42,861 bases of DNA, taken from NCBI GenBank assembly GCA_023255715.1, contig JAGDVQ010000128.1, forward strand, positions 22,840-65,700, in the 5' to 3' direction. Below the pieces are notes generated by a model that saw only the letters and a list, made by a program, of their open reading frames with translations, did no database searches and was not told the DNA's origin. Shown here piece by piece: positions 17,437 to 25,208 of this stretch (position 1 is the first letter of the stretch; each line of letters opens with the position of its first letter). This stretch comes from Thiomonas sp. Its GTDB lineage: Bacteria; Pseudomonadota; Gammaproteobacteria; Burkholderiales; Burkholderiaceae_C. Made by a program: the position numbers and the translations under genes.

Positions 17437-18126
17437 ATGCAACGCCGACTCGTTCTGGGTTCCATCCTCGGCGCTGCGCTGTTGACTCTGGGTGGCTGCG
17501 GCGGCGGAGACACCGCCGTCGCAGCAGCACCGGCGAGCAGCGACGCAACTTCCGCCACGGCCATCACCGCACTCAGCACCCAACTCGCCACCATTCCCGC
17601 GTCCACGCTTTCCACCGAGGAAGCCAGCGCGCTGGTGTTCATGCGCGAGGAGGAGAAACTCGCCCGCGACATCTATCAGCTGCTGTTCACGCAGTGGGGA
17701 CAGAAGGTGTTCAGCAACATTGCCGCCAGCGAACAGCAGCACATGGACGCGGTTGCACTGCTGCTCACCCGCTACGGCCTGCCCGATCCGGCCGCTGGAA
17801 CTGCCGTGGGCGTCTTCCATGATGCCCATGTGCAGGAGCTGTTCAACACCCTGATGGCGCAGGGTCAGACCTCGCTGATCGGCGCCCTCAGCGTGGGGGC
17901 GACGATCGAGGATCTGGACATTGCCGATCTGCAGCAACGCATCGCGGCAACCGACAACGCCGACATTGCCTTGGTCTTTGGCGAGCTGATGAAAGGCTCA
18001 CGCAACCACTTGCGCGCGTTCATCTCGCAACTGACCAAGCAGGGCGTGACCTACACGCCGCAGTACATCACCCAGGCCGAGTTTGACGCCATTGTCAACA
18101 GCGCGACCGAACAGGGCAGCATCTGA
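17437..18126 (+). CDS. DUF2202-domain lipoprotein (ferritin-like)
   Basis: This 229-residue protein carries a lipoprotein signal ending in the lipobox LTLGGC (Cys21), so it should be anchored to a membrane facing the periplasm. After a Ser/Ala/Thr linker, residues about 55-220 are all-helical. They contain EEEKLARDIYQLLF, SEQQHMDAVALLLTRYGL and GSRNHLRAFISQL, the pattern of DUF2202, a ferritin-like fold in which Glu and His residues could bind metal. Biochemical function of the family is not established to my knowledge. The gene follows the Gly/Met-rich protein by 19 bases and is followed by a terminator, so it ends the operon. Confidence 0.83.
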   Translation: MQRRLVLGSILGAALLTLGGCGGGDTAVAAAPASSDATSATAITALSTQLATIPASTLSTEEASALVFMREEEKLARDIYQLLFTQWGQKVFSNIAASEQQHMDAVALLLTRYGLPDPAAGTAVGVFHDAHVQELFNTLMAQGQTSLIGALSVGATIEDLDIADLQQRIAATDNADIALVFGELMKGSRNHLRAFISQLTKQGVTYTPQYITQAEFDAIVNSATEQGSI

Positions 18127-18205
18127 GCCTGTTCAACCCTTCCGCGGCCTTCTCAGGCTGCGGCTTGGTGGACAGGTGATTCACACAGCACCGAGCCAGG
18201 CCGGA

Positions 18206-18253
18206 GCAACGCCACGCCACACATTGCGGGTGGCCCGGCGTTGCGCTGTTTTT
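18206..18253 (+). terminator. rho-independent terminator after the DUF2202 gene
   Basis: A long GC-rich stem is formed by GCAACGCC...CGCCAC pairing with GTGGC...GGCGTTGC, with small bulges. It is followed by GCTG and a run of five T at 18249-18253. It lies 80 bases beyond the DUF2202 stop and directly abuts the MITE-like repeat. Confidence 0.75.
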
Positions 18254-18426
18254 AGGCAACACTGAACAACACTGAACAAGTCCCCTGCGCGCTGCGCATC
18301 CGGCCTGCAGGCGGTCTGCGGCGTTGCACATCCTCGCCATAGCTTCGGCTATGGCTGTGGTGTGCGCCTTGCATCCCTTACCGCCGCCCGGCGCGCAGCA
18401 TCACAAGGACTTATTCAGCATTGCCT
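18254..18426. repeat. MITE-like palindromic repeat element (~173 bp)
   Basis: The element is bounded by imperfect terminal inverted repeats, AGGCAACACTGAACAAGTCC on the left and its near-complement (TTATTCAGCATTGCCT) on the right. An inner 8-base-pair hairpin, GCCATAGC-TTCG-GCTATGGC (18336-18355), sits at the centre. Flanking arms also pair, for example CTGCGCGC with GCGCGCAG, so almost the whole element can fold as one long imperfect hairpin. The left end carries a short tandem duplication (ACACTGAACA twice). No ORF is inside. It looks like a non-autonomous mobile repeat. The right end reaches the stop codon of the cytochrome c gene. Together with the terminator it fills the 300-base gap after the DUF2202 gene. 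Confidence 0.62.
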
Positions 18427-18753
18427 TTACTTCGTCCCCGGCTTGATGTTGGCGAAGTACATCGCGATCTGGTCGATGTCGGAATTGCTCAGCGGCTTGG
18501 CCATCGCGCCCATGATGGCGTTGGGCCGCGTACCGTCGCGGAACTCACGCAGCGTCTGGACCAGATAGTCCTTGTTCTGCCCGGCCAGGTTGGGATAGGT
18601 CGGAAGAATGGCGTGGCCGTCTGCGCCATGGCAGGAGAAGCACACGCCAAACTTGGCGTTGAGCGCGGCATTCGGCGCGGCCTGTGCCAGCCCGCTGCCT
18701 GCGGCCAGCAGGAGACCCGCGATGAGGACGGAAAAGAATTTGCGTTGATTCAT
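18427..18753 (-). CDS. small class I cytochrome c
   Basis: This 108-residue protein has a Sec signal peptide (about residues 1-26, ending near AQA). One c-type heme site, CFSCH (Cys38, Cys41, His42), follows, and a Met in the AIMGAMAKPLS region is the probable distal ligand. The fold resembles cytochrome c4/c553-type single-heme domains (PNLAGQNKDYLVQTLREFRD). It should act in the periplasm. It is the third gene of the bd-like oxidase operon, 60 bases downstream of the second membrane subunit, and is a plausible electron donor to that complex. The stop codon lies directly at the end of a palindromic repeat, so the operon may end within that structure. Confidence 0.92.
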   Translation of the reverse strand: MNQRKFFSVLIAGLLLAAGSGLAQAAPNAALNAKFGVCFSCHGADGHAILPTYPNLAGQNKDYLVQTLREFRDGTRPNAIMGAMAKPLSNSDIDQIAMYFANIKPGTK

Positions 18754-18813
18754 GATGCAGCTCGAAATGAGGTCGATGAGAGCGCGCTGCGTCGGCCGAC
18801 GCAGCGCAGGTCG

Positions 18814-20067
18814 TCAGGCGGCAAAGCCGATGTTGCGCACGTAGGCCCACACGCCAATGGCGAAGAAGGCAGCCATCCAGGTCCAGTTGACCCACACGGC
18901 AATGTCGCCCATGCGGGACACCGTGCGGTCTGCGGTGTACAGCCCCTTGATCTTGCCAGCCTTCCACAGCATGGTGGTGTAGAACGCGACCAGCGAACCA
19001 CCAACTCCCACAAACGTGGCGAAGAACCAGATCACCGCGCCCCATTCATAGTGCGGCTTGGAGGCCAGGTTGTAGTGATACGGCGCCAGATAGGCCACGC
19101 GCAGCGCCTCGCGGTCGACCGAGACGATCAGCGCCATCAGGGCATAGAGCGCCATGGCCGAATACGCTTGCAGCGCCGAGCTGCCCACCGGCACCTGGCG
19201 CGCATACAGTGCGACGCCGACGATCAACAACAAGGTCAGCCAGAACAGCGGCTGGGTGAACACCAGCATGGACGACGGCAGGCCATAGGCCCACAGCAGG
19301 CCGGTGACAAGCTGCAGCGCCACACCCCAGTACGCCGTCTTTACGCCAAGGCGGTGCGCCAGGTCGAGATAGTCCGATGGAAAGTCGGCGCGCGCGCGGA
19401 AGTAACGCGCATAGCCCAAAAGGAACACGCCCGTCATGGTCAGCGACATGACAATGAAAAAGGCAAAGCGCGACAGCTCGAAGGCGTGAATGCCCATGCC
19501 GTTCATTACCGGCACGCCGTGGGGCGCATACCACTGCATCCACTTCTGCGGAAACAGCCCCTGATACGACAGCACATGCATGATGAAGCCGTCGAACAGC
19601 AGCAGCGACAGCGCCGCGGTGGCCCACCAGACCGTGGTGTCCGGCGCCTCGGCGGCGTGCGACACGTCGTGGTTCTTGAAATAGAACACGAACCACAGGG
19701 TGTAGCCGATGCCCAGGGTGAAAATGAAAAAGATCACCCAGAATGCCGAAAGCACGTTGCTGGTGTACCACGACGGGTCATAGATGGTCTGGGTGAACAG
19801 CAGCGGCGCCACGCCGAGCACGATGGCCATCGAGACGGCGATCTTGGCCACGCCGGTCATGGCGACCGACAGCCGCGCCCAGGCGGGTTGATGACGGCGC
19901 ATGAAAGCGATGATGGCCAGCAGGCCGGAGCCCAGCGACAGGTTGACAAAGGCGATGTGAAACGCCCAGGTCAGCACGTTGAGGTATTGGAACAACCATG
20001 CAGGTGCTGGCAGGCCCGCCGGGTCCTGCAGCGCGCCGAGCATGGCGGAAACGGATGCGTTGTCCAT
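18814..20067 (-). CDS. cytochrome bd-like (CydA-type) membrane subunit II
   Basis: This 417-residue integral membrane protein has about nine hydrophobic helices. Its N-terminal region (LTWAFHIAFVNLSLGSGLLA) mirrors the CydA helix that carries the high-spin heme b ligand, with His in the same place. A second His lies in FIMHVLSYQGLFPQKW. It lacks the acidic pair seen in the partner subunit and has no GRQPW quinol-oxidase motif or cytochrome c motif. The start (MDNASVSAML) follows the partner's stop by four bases, with AAGGA upstream. I read it as a CydA paralogue pairing with the upstream gene product, not as CydB. Catalytic role and heme content are inference. The longer track start at 20139 overlaps the upstream gene. 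Confidence 0.72.
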   Translation of the reverse strand: MDNASVSAMLGALQDPAGLPAPAWLFQYLNVLTWAFHIAFVNLSLGSGLLAIIAFMRRHQPAWARLSVAMTGVAKIAVSMAIVLGVAPLLFTQTIYDPSWYTSNVLSAFWVIFFIFTLGIGYTLWFVFYFKNHDVSHAAEAPDTTVWWATAALSLLLFDGFIMHVLSYQGLFPQKWMQWYAPHGVPVMNGMGIHAFELSRFAFFIVMSLTMTGVFLLGYARYFRARADFPSDYLDLAHRLGVKTAYWGVALQLVTGLLWAYGLPSSMLVFTQPLFWLTLLLIVGVALYARQVPVGSSALQAYSAMALYALMALIVSVDREALRVAYLAPYHYNLASKPHYEWGAVIWFFATFVGVGGSLVAFYTTMLWKAGKIKGLYTADRTVSRMGDIAVWVNWTWMAAFFAIGVWAYVRNIGFAA

Positions 20068-20071
20068 GAGG

Positions 20072-21556
20072 TCAGTCCTTTGCTTGGATGGCTTGTGCGC
20101 CCGCAGCCTGCGCAGCGGCGGTATGCAGCGGCGCCGCAACGGGCGCAGCGCGTGCGATCAGATGGCCCTCGGCGTCCACCGTGCCGGCGTTGACCGCGGC
20201 GAGGAACGTGGCCAGCGCGTGTTGTTCATTGGTCGGCAGATCGATCTTGGGCATGTAAGGCACCGAACCATGCGCCAGCGGCCCGGCGAGAAAGCCCTGG
20301 ATCATCGCCACATCCGTGGTGCCATGCAGCAGCTTGGGCAGCGGGCGCAGCGGACCGTCCTGGTTGATCGAGTGGCAGTTGGCGCAGGACATCACCGCCA
20401 GCAGACGCCCGGCCTCCATCTGGTTCTGCGGCGTGATCACGCGCAGGTCGGCCGGCACGAAGGCCGCGGTCTTGAGCAAGCCGTCCTTGGCGATCAGTGG
20501 CACCTCATCCTGGATGCCCAGCCCCGGCACGTCGCGCCCGATGACCTGATTGGAATACATGTACTGGCCGACCACCCAGGGTTTGCGCAAGCTCTCCCGC
20601 GTGCGCTCCTCCGGCCAGATGCCGGCAACCAGCAAAATGGCCACCATGCCCACAGCGATCGGCACGCGCACCGACTGGGGCTTGAGGTAGACCCACAGCA
20701 GATACAGGCCGATCAGCACCGAGGTGGTGGCCAGCGGCACAAAGGTCGTGACGCGGAAATCCACGTGGCCGAACCAGTCGGGCAGACGATCCTTGAGGAT
20801 GACCAGGGCGTTGGGCGGCAGCGTGGCCACATACCACATGAAGGCGAGCGCGCCGCCCACCAGCCCGACGATGCCGAGCTTGGCCACGGTCTGCCCGACA
20901 TCGCGCCGCAACGGATCGCCCTTGGGAATGGCGGCGACGATGATGCTGCCCACCACAGCGGCCGAGGTCAGCATGAGGAAGCCTCGGTCGGCCAGCTGCG
21001 CGGCGAAGTTGAGGTTGTAGAACGCGTCGAACACCGAACCGGTGAGATACCAGCGCTGGCTGCCCGGCCACATCATGAACGAGAGGATGCCGATGATCAG
21101 CACCAGTGTGGCCACCGAGCTGACGACGAATGTCCAGGTGATCTTCAGGTGCGTCTTCGGGTCGATCTTGCCGATGGTGTAGACCAGCGCATACACCCCG
21201 ATGACCTCGACGGTGAAGAACACCCACTCGGTCGCCCAGGCCCAGACGAAGTTGTGGATCAGTGCGGAGATGCCGCGTGGACTGGCCACAGTGACCGAGT
21301 ACCAGATTCCCGGGCCGGTGACCGAGCCCCAGATGTACGAGAACACCAGCAGGAACATGCCGTACTTCTTGATGTACTGCATGATCTCGGGCTTGTTCTC
21401 GCGCACCGAGCGGCTTTCCAGCAGGGCAAACAGCACCGCAGCACCAACCGAGGTGTTGGACGCCAGCACATGGATCGTGCCGATGATGCCCATCACCCAG
21501 GCGGTACCGATTTGGGGCACGTACCACGTGGGATACATGCCGATCAGCTCAGACAT
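20072..21556 (-). CDS. cytochrome bd-like (CydA-type) subunit I with fused C-terminal cytochrome c domain
   Basis: This 494-residue protein has about nine membrane helices and then a periplasmic cytochrome c domain. CydA-like features are His29 in IGTIHVLASNTSVGAAVL, where CydA has its heme b595 ligand, and two glutamates in WATEWVFFTVEVIGVYAL, resembling the CydA proton-channel pair. The Q-loop, the GRQPW motif and a clear counterpart of the second heme b His are not seen. The tail has one heme c site, CANCH (391-395), and a likely Met ligand at 435 (VPYMPKI). This points to a bd-superfamily oxidase or reductase taking electrons from cytochrome c rather than quinol, which is inference. The start at 21556 is backed by AAGGAG; the track start is six codons upstream. 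Confidence 0.78.
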   Translation of the reverse strand: MSELIGMYPTWYVPQIGTAWVMGIIGTIHVLASNTSVGAAVLFALLESRSVRENKPEIMQYIKKYGMFLLVFSYIWGSVTGPGIWYSVTVASPRGISALIHNFVWAWATEWVFFTVEVIGVYALVYTIGKIDPKTHLKITWTFVVSSVATLVLIIGILSFMMWPGSQRWYLTGSVFDAFYNLNFAAQLADRGFLMLTSAAVVGSIIVAAIPKGDPLRRDVGQTVAKLGIVGLVGGALAFMWYVATLPPNALVILKDRLPDWFGHVDFRVTTFVPLATTSVLIGLYLLWVYLKPQSVRVPIAVGMVAILLVAGIWPEERTRESLRKPWVVGQYMYSNQVIGRDVPGLGIQDEVPLIAKDGLLKTAAFVPADLRVITPQNQMEAGRLLAVMSCANCHSINQDGPLRPLPKLLHGTTDVAMIQGFLAGPLAHGSVPYMPKIDLPTNEQHALATFLAAVNAGTVDAEGHLIARAAPVAAPLHTAAAQAAGAQAIQAKD

Positions 21557-21643
21557 ACAAACTCCTTCAAGCAATGTGTGGACGGTGGATCACGGTCTTG
21601 ACGCCGTTGCCCGTCGAGGCCATATCCATGCATCAGTATTCGC

Positions 21644-21655
21644 TGATGTGGATCA
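21644..21655 (-). promoter_or_regulatory. FNR/Anr-type binding site proximal to the bd-like operon
   Basis: TGATGTGGATCA fits the core of the FNR consensus TTGAT-N4-ATCAA, with both outermost bases mismatched. It lies about 90 bases upstream of the bd-like operon start, a distance compatible with activation of that promoter under low oxygen. No convincing -10 could be fixed. Confidence 0.5.
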
Positions 21656-21834
21656 GGGAACAAGATGACAAAACGCCGCTGGGAAAACCCTGAATGTGCC
21701 AGGCGGCACGTGGAGCGCAGACGCGATGCGTCCCCTCCGCCAAGGCGGATGACCCAGTGGTCCCTGTGAAAAAACCAGGTGGCGAAAGCGTAGGCGCGTT
21801 TGCCTGCGACGCCGCGTCGCACCCAGACAGGCCC

Positions 21835-21848
21835 TTGATCTATATCAA
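21835..21848. promoter_or_regulatory. perfect FNR/Anr-type box
   Basis: TTGATCTATATCAA matches the FNR/Anr consensus TTGAT-N4-ATCAA at all ten specified bases. It is 198 bases before the Spy-like gene and about 280 bases before the bd-like operon, so which promoter it serves is uncertain. Another CRP/FNR-family protein such as Dnr could also use it. Confidence 0.7.
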
Positions 21849-22045
21849 TTCGGCAATCGGCGGATCAGTCCGCCACCTCACGACGGCTCCTGCAGAGAGC
21901 CGGTGTCGCCCCGCAGCACCCGGTTGCGACAGATTGCCGCACCAGGCATGAAACTGCATGACATCAAAAGAAAAATCGTCACATTTCATTACATTCACCG
22001 GCCTTGCCGACGCGCTGTGCGTCGGCTCAAGCTCTGGAGATTGCC

Positions 22046-22525
22046 ATGCGTTCGTTCACCTCCCCTTTCCCCTTCAAGCGCACTGCGCTGCTGGCCGTGC
22101 TGCTGTCTGGTTTCATCGCGCCTGCTCAGTTCGCCCGCGCGGAAACGCCTGCCTACAACCTGGGCGAGCCGGTCATCGCGCTGGTGCCCGTCATCAAGCA
22201 GCATGAGAAGGCGCTCAAGCTCGACGCCAAGCAGCAGGAAGAGTTCGCCCAGTGGCTCAAAACCGCACCAGCCAAGCGCAAGGCGGCCGAAGACAGGCTC
22301 GCCAACACCCGCCTGCAGCTGCGCGACGCGCTGATGAACGGCATGGGCGATACGCCCGAGCGTCAGGCCATGATCGAGGACATCGGCAAGCAGGAAGCCG
22401 CGCTGGTGGCCATGCGCGCGGGATGCGTGGACAAGATGCACGCTCTGCTGGGCGCAGAGAAGTTCAAGGAAGCCGTCGCGCTGTACAAGGCCTCGCTGCA
22501 CCAGGGCCACGGCGCGGCGAAGTAA
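22046..22525 (+). CDS. exported Spy/CpxP-like helical protein
   Basis: This 159-residue protein has a signal peptide (MRSFTSPFPFKRTALLAVLL, cleavage near ARAET, residue 34). The mature part is almost entirely charged alpha-helix (LDAKQQEEFAQWLKTAPAKR, ERQAMIEDIGKQEAALVAMR). This is the pattern of small periplasmic proteins of the Spy/CpxP (LTxxQ) type, which act as chaperones or metal/stress sensors. No exact LTxxQ pair is visible, so the family call is tentative. The ATG at 22046 has GGAG upstream and gives the proper signal peptide; the track ORF starts 14 codons earlier. Its promoter region contains a perfect FNR-type box. It converges on uvrC with only seven bases between stops. Confidence 0.62.
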   Translation: MRSFTSPFPFKRTALLAVLLSGFIAPAQFARAETPAYNLGEPVIALVPVIKQHEKALKLDAKQQEEFAQWLKTAPAKRKAAEDRLANTRLQLRDALMNGMGDTPERQAMIEDIGKQEAALVAMRAGCVDKMHALLGAEKFKEAVALYKASLHQGHGAAK

Positions 22526-22532
22526 GACCGCT

Positions 22533-24518
22533 TCAGTGCATCGCCTTGTAGATCGTGTGAGCGAGTTCGCGGGAGATGCCTTCCACGGTCATCAACTCGT
22601 CCTCGCTCGCTGCCTCGACGCCGCGAATGCCGCCGAACCGCGCCAGCAACTTTGCGCGGCGCTTGGGGCCGATCCCGGGGATGTCTTCCAGCCGCGAACC
22701 GCCGGTGCGCACCTTGGCGCGCGCGGCGCGCATGCCGGTGATGGCGAAGCGGTGCGCCTCGTCGCGGATCTGCGCCACCAGCATCAGCGCAGCGCTGTCG
22801 GCGGGCAAGGTGAGCTTGGGTCGGCCGTCGGCAAACACGAGTTCCTCCAGACCCACTTTGCGGCCCTCGCCTTTTTCCACGCCGACGATCACGCCGAGAT
22901 CGAGCCCGAGTTCAGTGAACACCTCGCGCGCCATCGCCACCTGGCCGCGTCCACCATCCACCAGCACCAGATCGGGTAGCCGAGCCTTGTCGGCGGTGTG
23001 CCGCTGCGCCTCGCCTCCGGTCGCGTCCGTCTCCTGCAGTTGCTGCGTCTGCGCCTCGGCCACGCGCCGGTAGCGCCGGGTGAGCACCTGGCGCATCGCG
23101 GCGTAATCGTCCCCGGGCGTGATGTCGTTGATACGGAACCGGCGGTATTGCGCCGGTTGCATGGCGTGGTCGGCGTACACCACGCAGGACGCCTGTGTCG
23201 CCTCGCCCGCGGTGTGGCTGATGTCGAAGCACTCCACCCGCAAGCCTTCGGCCTGGTCGGCATCCAGCCCCAGAGTCTGAGCCAGGGCCAGGGTGCGCTC
23301 GCGCTGCGAGCCTTCTTCCGCGAGCAGTCGGGTCAGCGCGATCTGTGCGCCCTTTTGCGCCATGTCCAGCCAGTCGCGCCGCTGGCCGCGCGGCTGGGTG
23401 ACCTGCTGCATGCGGTGCCCGGCATGCTCGCCCAATGCATCGAGCAGTTCCGGGTCGAGCGGCTCGGCGCACACCAGCACAGGCGGCGGCGCCATCTGGA
23501 GGTAATGCTGAGCGACGAAGGCGTGCAGCACGCGATGCGCAGCGCTGCGGGCGGCGTCCGTCTGCTGGCCTTCCGCGGCTGCGGGTGCGTCTTCGACCTC
23601 CAGCGCCGCCTGCACCTGACTGGGGAAATAGGCCCGGTCTCCCAGGTGCCGCCCGCCACGCACCATGGCCAGGTTGACGCAGGCGCGCCCCCCCTTGAGC
23701 GCCACAGCCAGCACGTCCACATCCTGCGTGCTGCCCACCTCCATGCTCTGCTGCTGCAGCACACCGGAGAGCGCGGCAATCTGGTCGCGCAGCACGGCGG
23801 CTTCTTCGAACCGCAGGGCTTCCGAGAGTGACTGCATCTGCAGCTGCAGATCGCCCAGCACCACGCCGTGGTCGCCGCGCAGAAAGCGCACCGCATGATC
23901 CACGTCGCGCGCATAGTCTTCGGCACTGATCTTGCCCACGCAGGGCGCCGTGCAGCGATGGATCTGGTGCAGCAGGCAGGGCCGGCTGCGGTTGGAAAAC
24001 ACCGTGTCCTCGCAGGTGCGCAACTGAAACACCTTCTGCAGCACGGCAATGCTCTCCTTCACCGACCAGGCGTTCGGGTAGGGACCGAAATACTGCTGCC
24101 GACGGTCGGTCGCGCCGCGGTAGTACGCCACCCGCGGAAAGGCATGGGCGGTGGTGATCTGCAGATAGGGATACGACTTGTCGTCGCGGAACAGAATGTT
24201 GTAGCGCGGGTGCTGGGTCTTGATCAGATTGTTTTCCAGCAGCAGCGCCTCGGCTTCGGTACGCGTGACGGTGGTGTCCAGTCGGACGATGCGCGAAACC
24301 ATCAGCCCGATGCGGGTGCCACCGTGATCCTTCTGGAAATAGCTCGATACCCGCTTGCGCAGATCGCGTGCCTTGCCCACGTACAGCAGCGTGCCGTCGG
24401 CAGCGAAATAGCGATACACCCCGGGCAGATGCGGCAGCGCGGCCACCTGTGCGAGCAGTTCGGCACTGTGCGCAGGTGCCGCATCAGAGGAGGAATCAGG
24501 GGACAAGTCAGCCGTCAT
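22533..24518 (-). CDS. uvrC: excinuclease ABC subunit C
   Basis: This 661-residue nucleotide-excision-repair nuclease makes the 3' and 5' cuts around a lesion with UvrA and UvrB. The GIY-YIG domain is at the N-terminus ([20 protein letters not shown], about residues 32-110). A UvrB-binding UVR segment lies near 215-250. The RNase H-like C-terminal nuclease domain contains [20 protein letters not shown] and [16 protein letters not shown] tandem helix-hairpin-helix ends the protein ([37 protein letters not shown]). Length is in the family range. It follows the uracil-DNA glycosylase gene by five bases, forming a two-gene repair operon. pgsA, a common neighbour of uvrC, is elsewhere in the window. 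Confidence 0.97.
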   Translation of the reverse strand: MTADLSPDSSSDAAPAHSAELLAQVAALPHLPGVYRYFAADGTLLYVGKARDLRKRVSSYFQKDHGGTRIGLMVSRIVRLDTTVTRTEAEALLLENNLIKTQHPRYNILFRDDKSYPYLQITTAHAFPRVAYYRGATDRRQQYFGPYPNAWSVKESIAVLQKVFQLRTCEDTVFSNRSRPCLLHQIHRCTAPCVGKISAEDYARDVDHAVRFLRGDHGVVLGDLQLQMQSLSEALRFEEAAVLRDQIAALSGVLQQQSMEVGSTQDVDVLAVALKGGRACVNLAMVRGGRHLGDRAYFPSQVQAALEVEDAPAAAEGQQTDAARSAAHRVLHAFVAQHYLQMAPPPVLVCAEPLDPELLDALGEHAGHRMQQVTQPRGQRRDWLDMAQKGAQIALTRLLAEEGSQRERTLALAQTLGLDADQAEGLRVECFDISHTAGEATQASCVVYADHAMQPAQYRRFRINDITPGDDYAAMRQVLTRRYRRVAEAQTQQLQETDATGGEAQRHTADKARLPDLVLVDGGRGQVAMAREVFTELGLDLGVIVGVEKGEGRKVGLEELVFADGRPKLTLPADSAALMLVAQIRDEAHRFAITGMRAARAKVRTGGSRLEDIPGIGPKRRAKLLARFGGIRGVEAASEDELMTVEGISRELAHTIYKAMH

Positions 24519-24523
24519 GGTGA

Positions 24524-25204
24524 TCAGGTGGCAAGCTGCACGGCACGTTCGAACACCGCGCGGAACATTGGCGGGGTCAGGCGCCCGGTGTTCTGGTTGT
24601 AGCGGCTGCAGTGGTAACTGTCGATCAGGACATAGGCATCCAGGCGGTGTTCCGCAGCATGGGCAAACCGCGCGGCGGACGCTTTGTGCTCCAGGGCCAT
24701 CAGCACCGCGTCATGCGCCACCCTGCCCAGCGCAACAATGACCCGCAGCCGGGACATGGCATTGATTTCTTCTGCGAGATACCGGTTGCAAGTGCGGATT
24801 TCTGCTGGCAGCGGCTTGTTGCCCGGTGGCAGACATTTCACCGCATTGCTGATGCGGCAGCCCTGCAGTTGCAGGCCGTCGTCTGCCCGAATGGTGGACG
24901 GATGATCGGTGATGCGAATCGGCACCGGACGCGAGGCCAGCCCCAGCTCGGTCAGCGTGCCAAAAAGCAAAGGCCCGGCACCGTCGCCGGTGAACGGCCG
25001 ACCCGAGGCGTTGGCGCCCTTGAGCCCCGGCGCCAGCCCAGCGACGAGCAACGGCGCGTCCAGCGGGCCAAGAGGCGGCACCGGCTGGCAGGCATAGTCT
25101 GGATGCTCCTGTTTGACTTGATGTAAAAATGCCGCAAGACGCGGACACAAACGGCAGTGCGCGTCATAAAAAGATCTGGAGGTCGGTGCGTCGTCACCTG
25201 GCAT
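24524..25204 (-). CDS. uracil-DNA glycosylase, family 5 (UDGb)-like, Fe-S
   Basis: About 226 residues starting at the ATG at 25204; an ATG two codons upstream at 25210 is also possible. Motif 1 is [19 protein letters not shown] and motif 2 is [16 protein letters not shown], both typical of the UDGb branch of the superfamily. Cysteines in CRLC near the N-terminus and in [12 protein letters not shown] and [10 protein letters not shown] could bind a [4Fe-4S] cluster. The enzyme removes uracil and perhaps other deaminated bases from DNA to start base-excision repair. Relation to uvrC is operonic. Its start is only four bases from the divergent earP start, so the promoter and ribosome-binding site must lie within earP coding sequence. 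Confidence 0.88.
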   Translation of the reverse strand: MPGDDAPTSRSFYDAHCRLCPRLAAFLHQVKQEHPDYACQPVPPLGPLDAPLLVAGLAPGLKGANASGRPFTGDGAGPLLFGTLTELGLASRPVPIRITDHPSTIRADDGLQLQGCRISNAVKCLPPGNKPLPAEIRTCNRYLAEEINAMSRLRVIVALGRVAHDAVLMALEHKASAARFAHAAEHRLDAYVLIDSYHCSRYNQNTGRLTPPMFRAVFERAVQLAT

Positions 25205-25208
25205 ATTC

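Larger units (their letters stand above)
21557..22045. other. 489-base intergenic control region between the bd-like operon and the Spy-like gene
   Basis: No credible coding sequence is present. The region holds two FNR-type boxes (listed separately), an inverted repeat CATCAG-TATTCG-CTGATG at 21631-21648 overlapping the proximal box, and two GC-rich palindromes sharing GGCGGA: TCCGCCAAGGCGGA at 21736-21749 and GGCGGATCAGTCCGCC at 21859-21874. Both flanking genes read outward, so it must carry two promoters. Confidence 0.6.

Noticed and set aside
18421-20193. 590-residue plus-strand ORF opposite the bd-like subunit II and cytochrome c
   Set aside because: Antisense shadow with shadow-frame composition; the minus strand encodes clear membrane and heme proteins.
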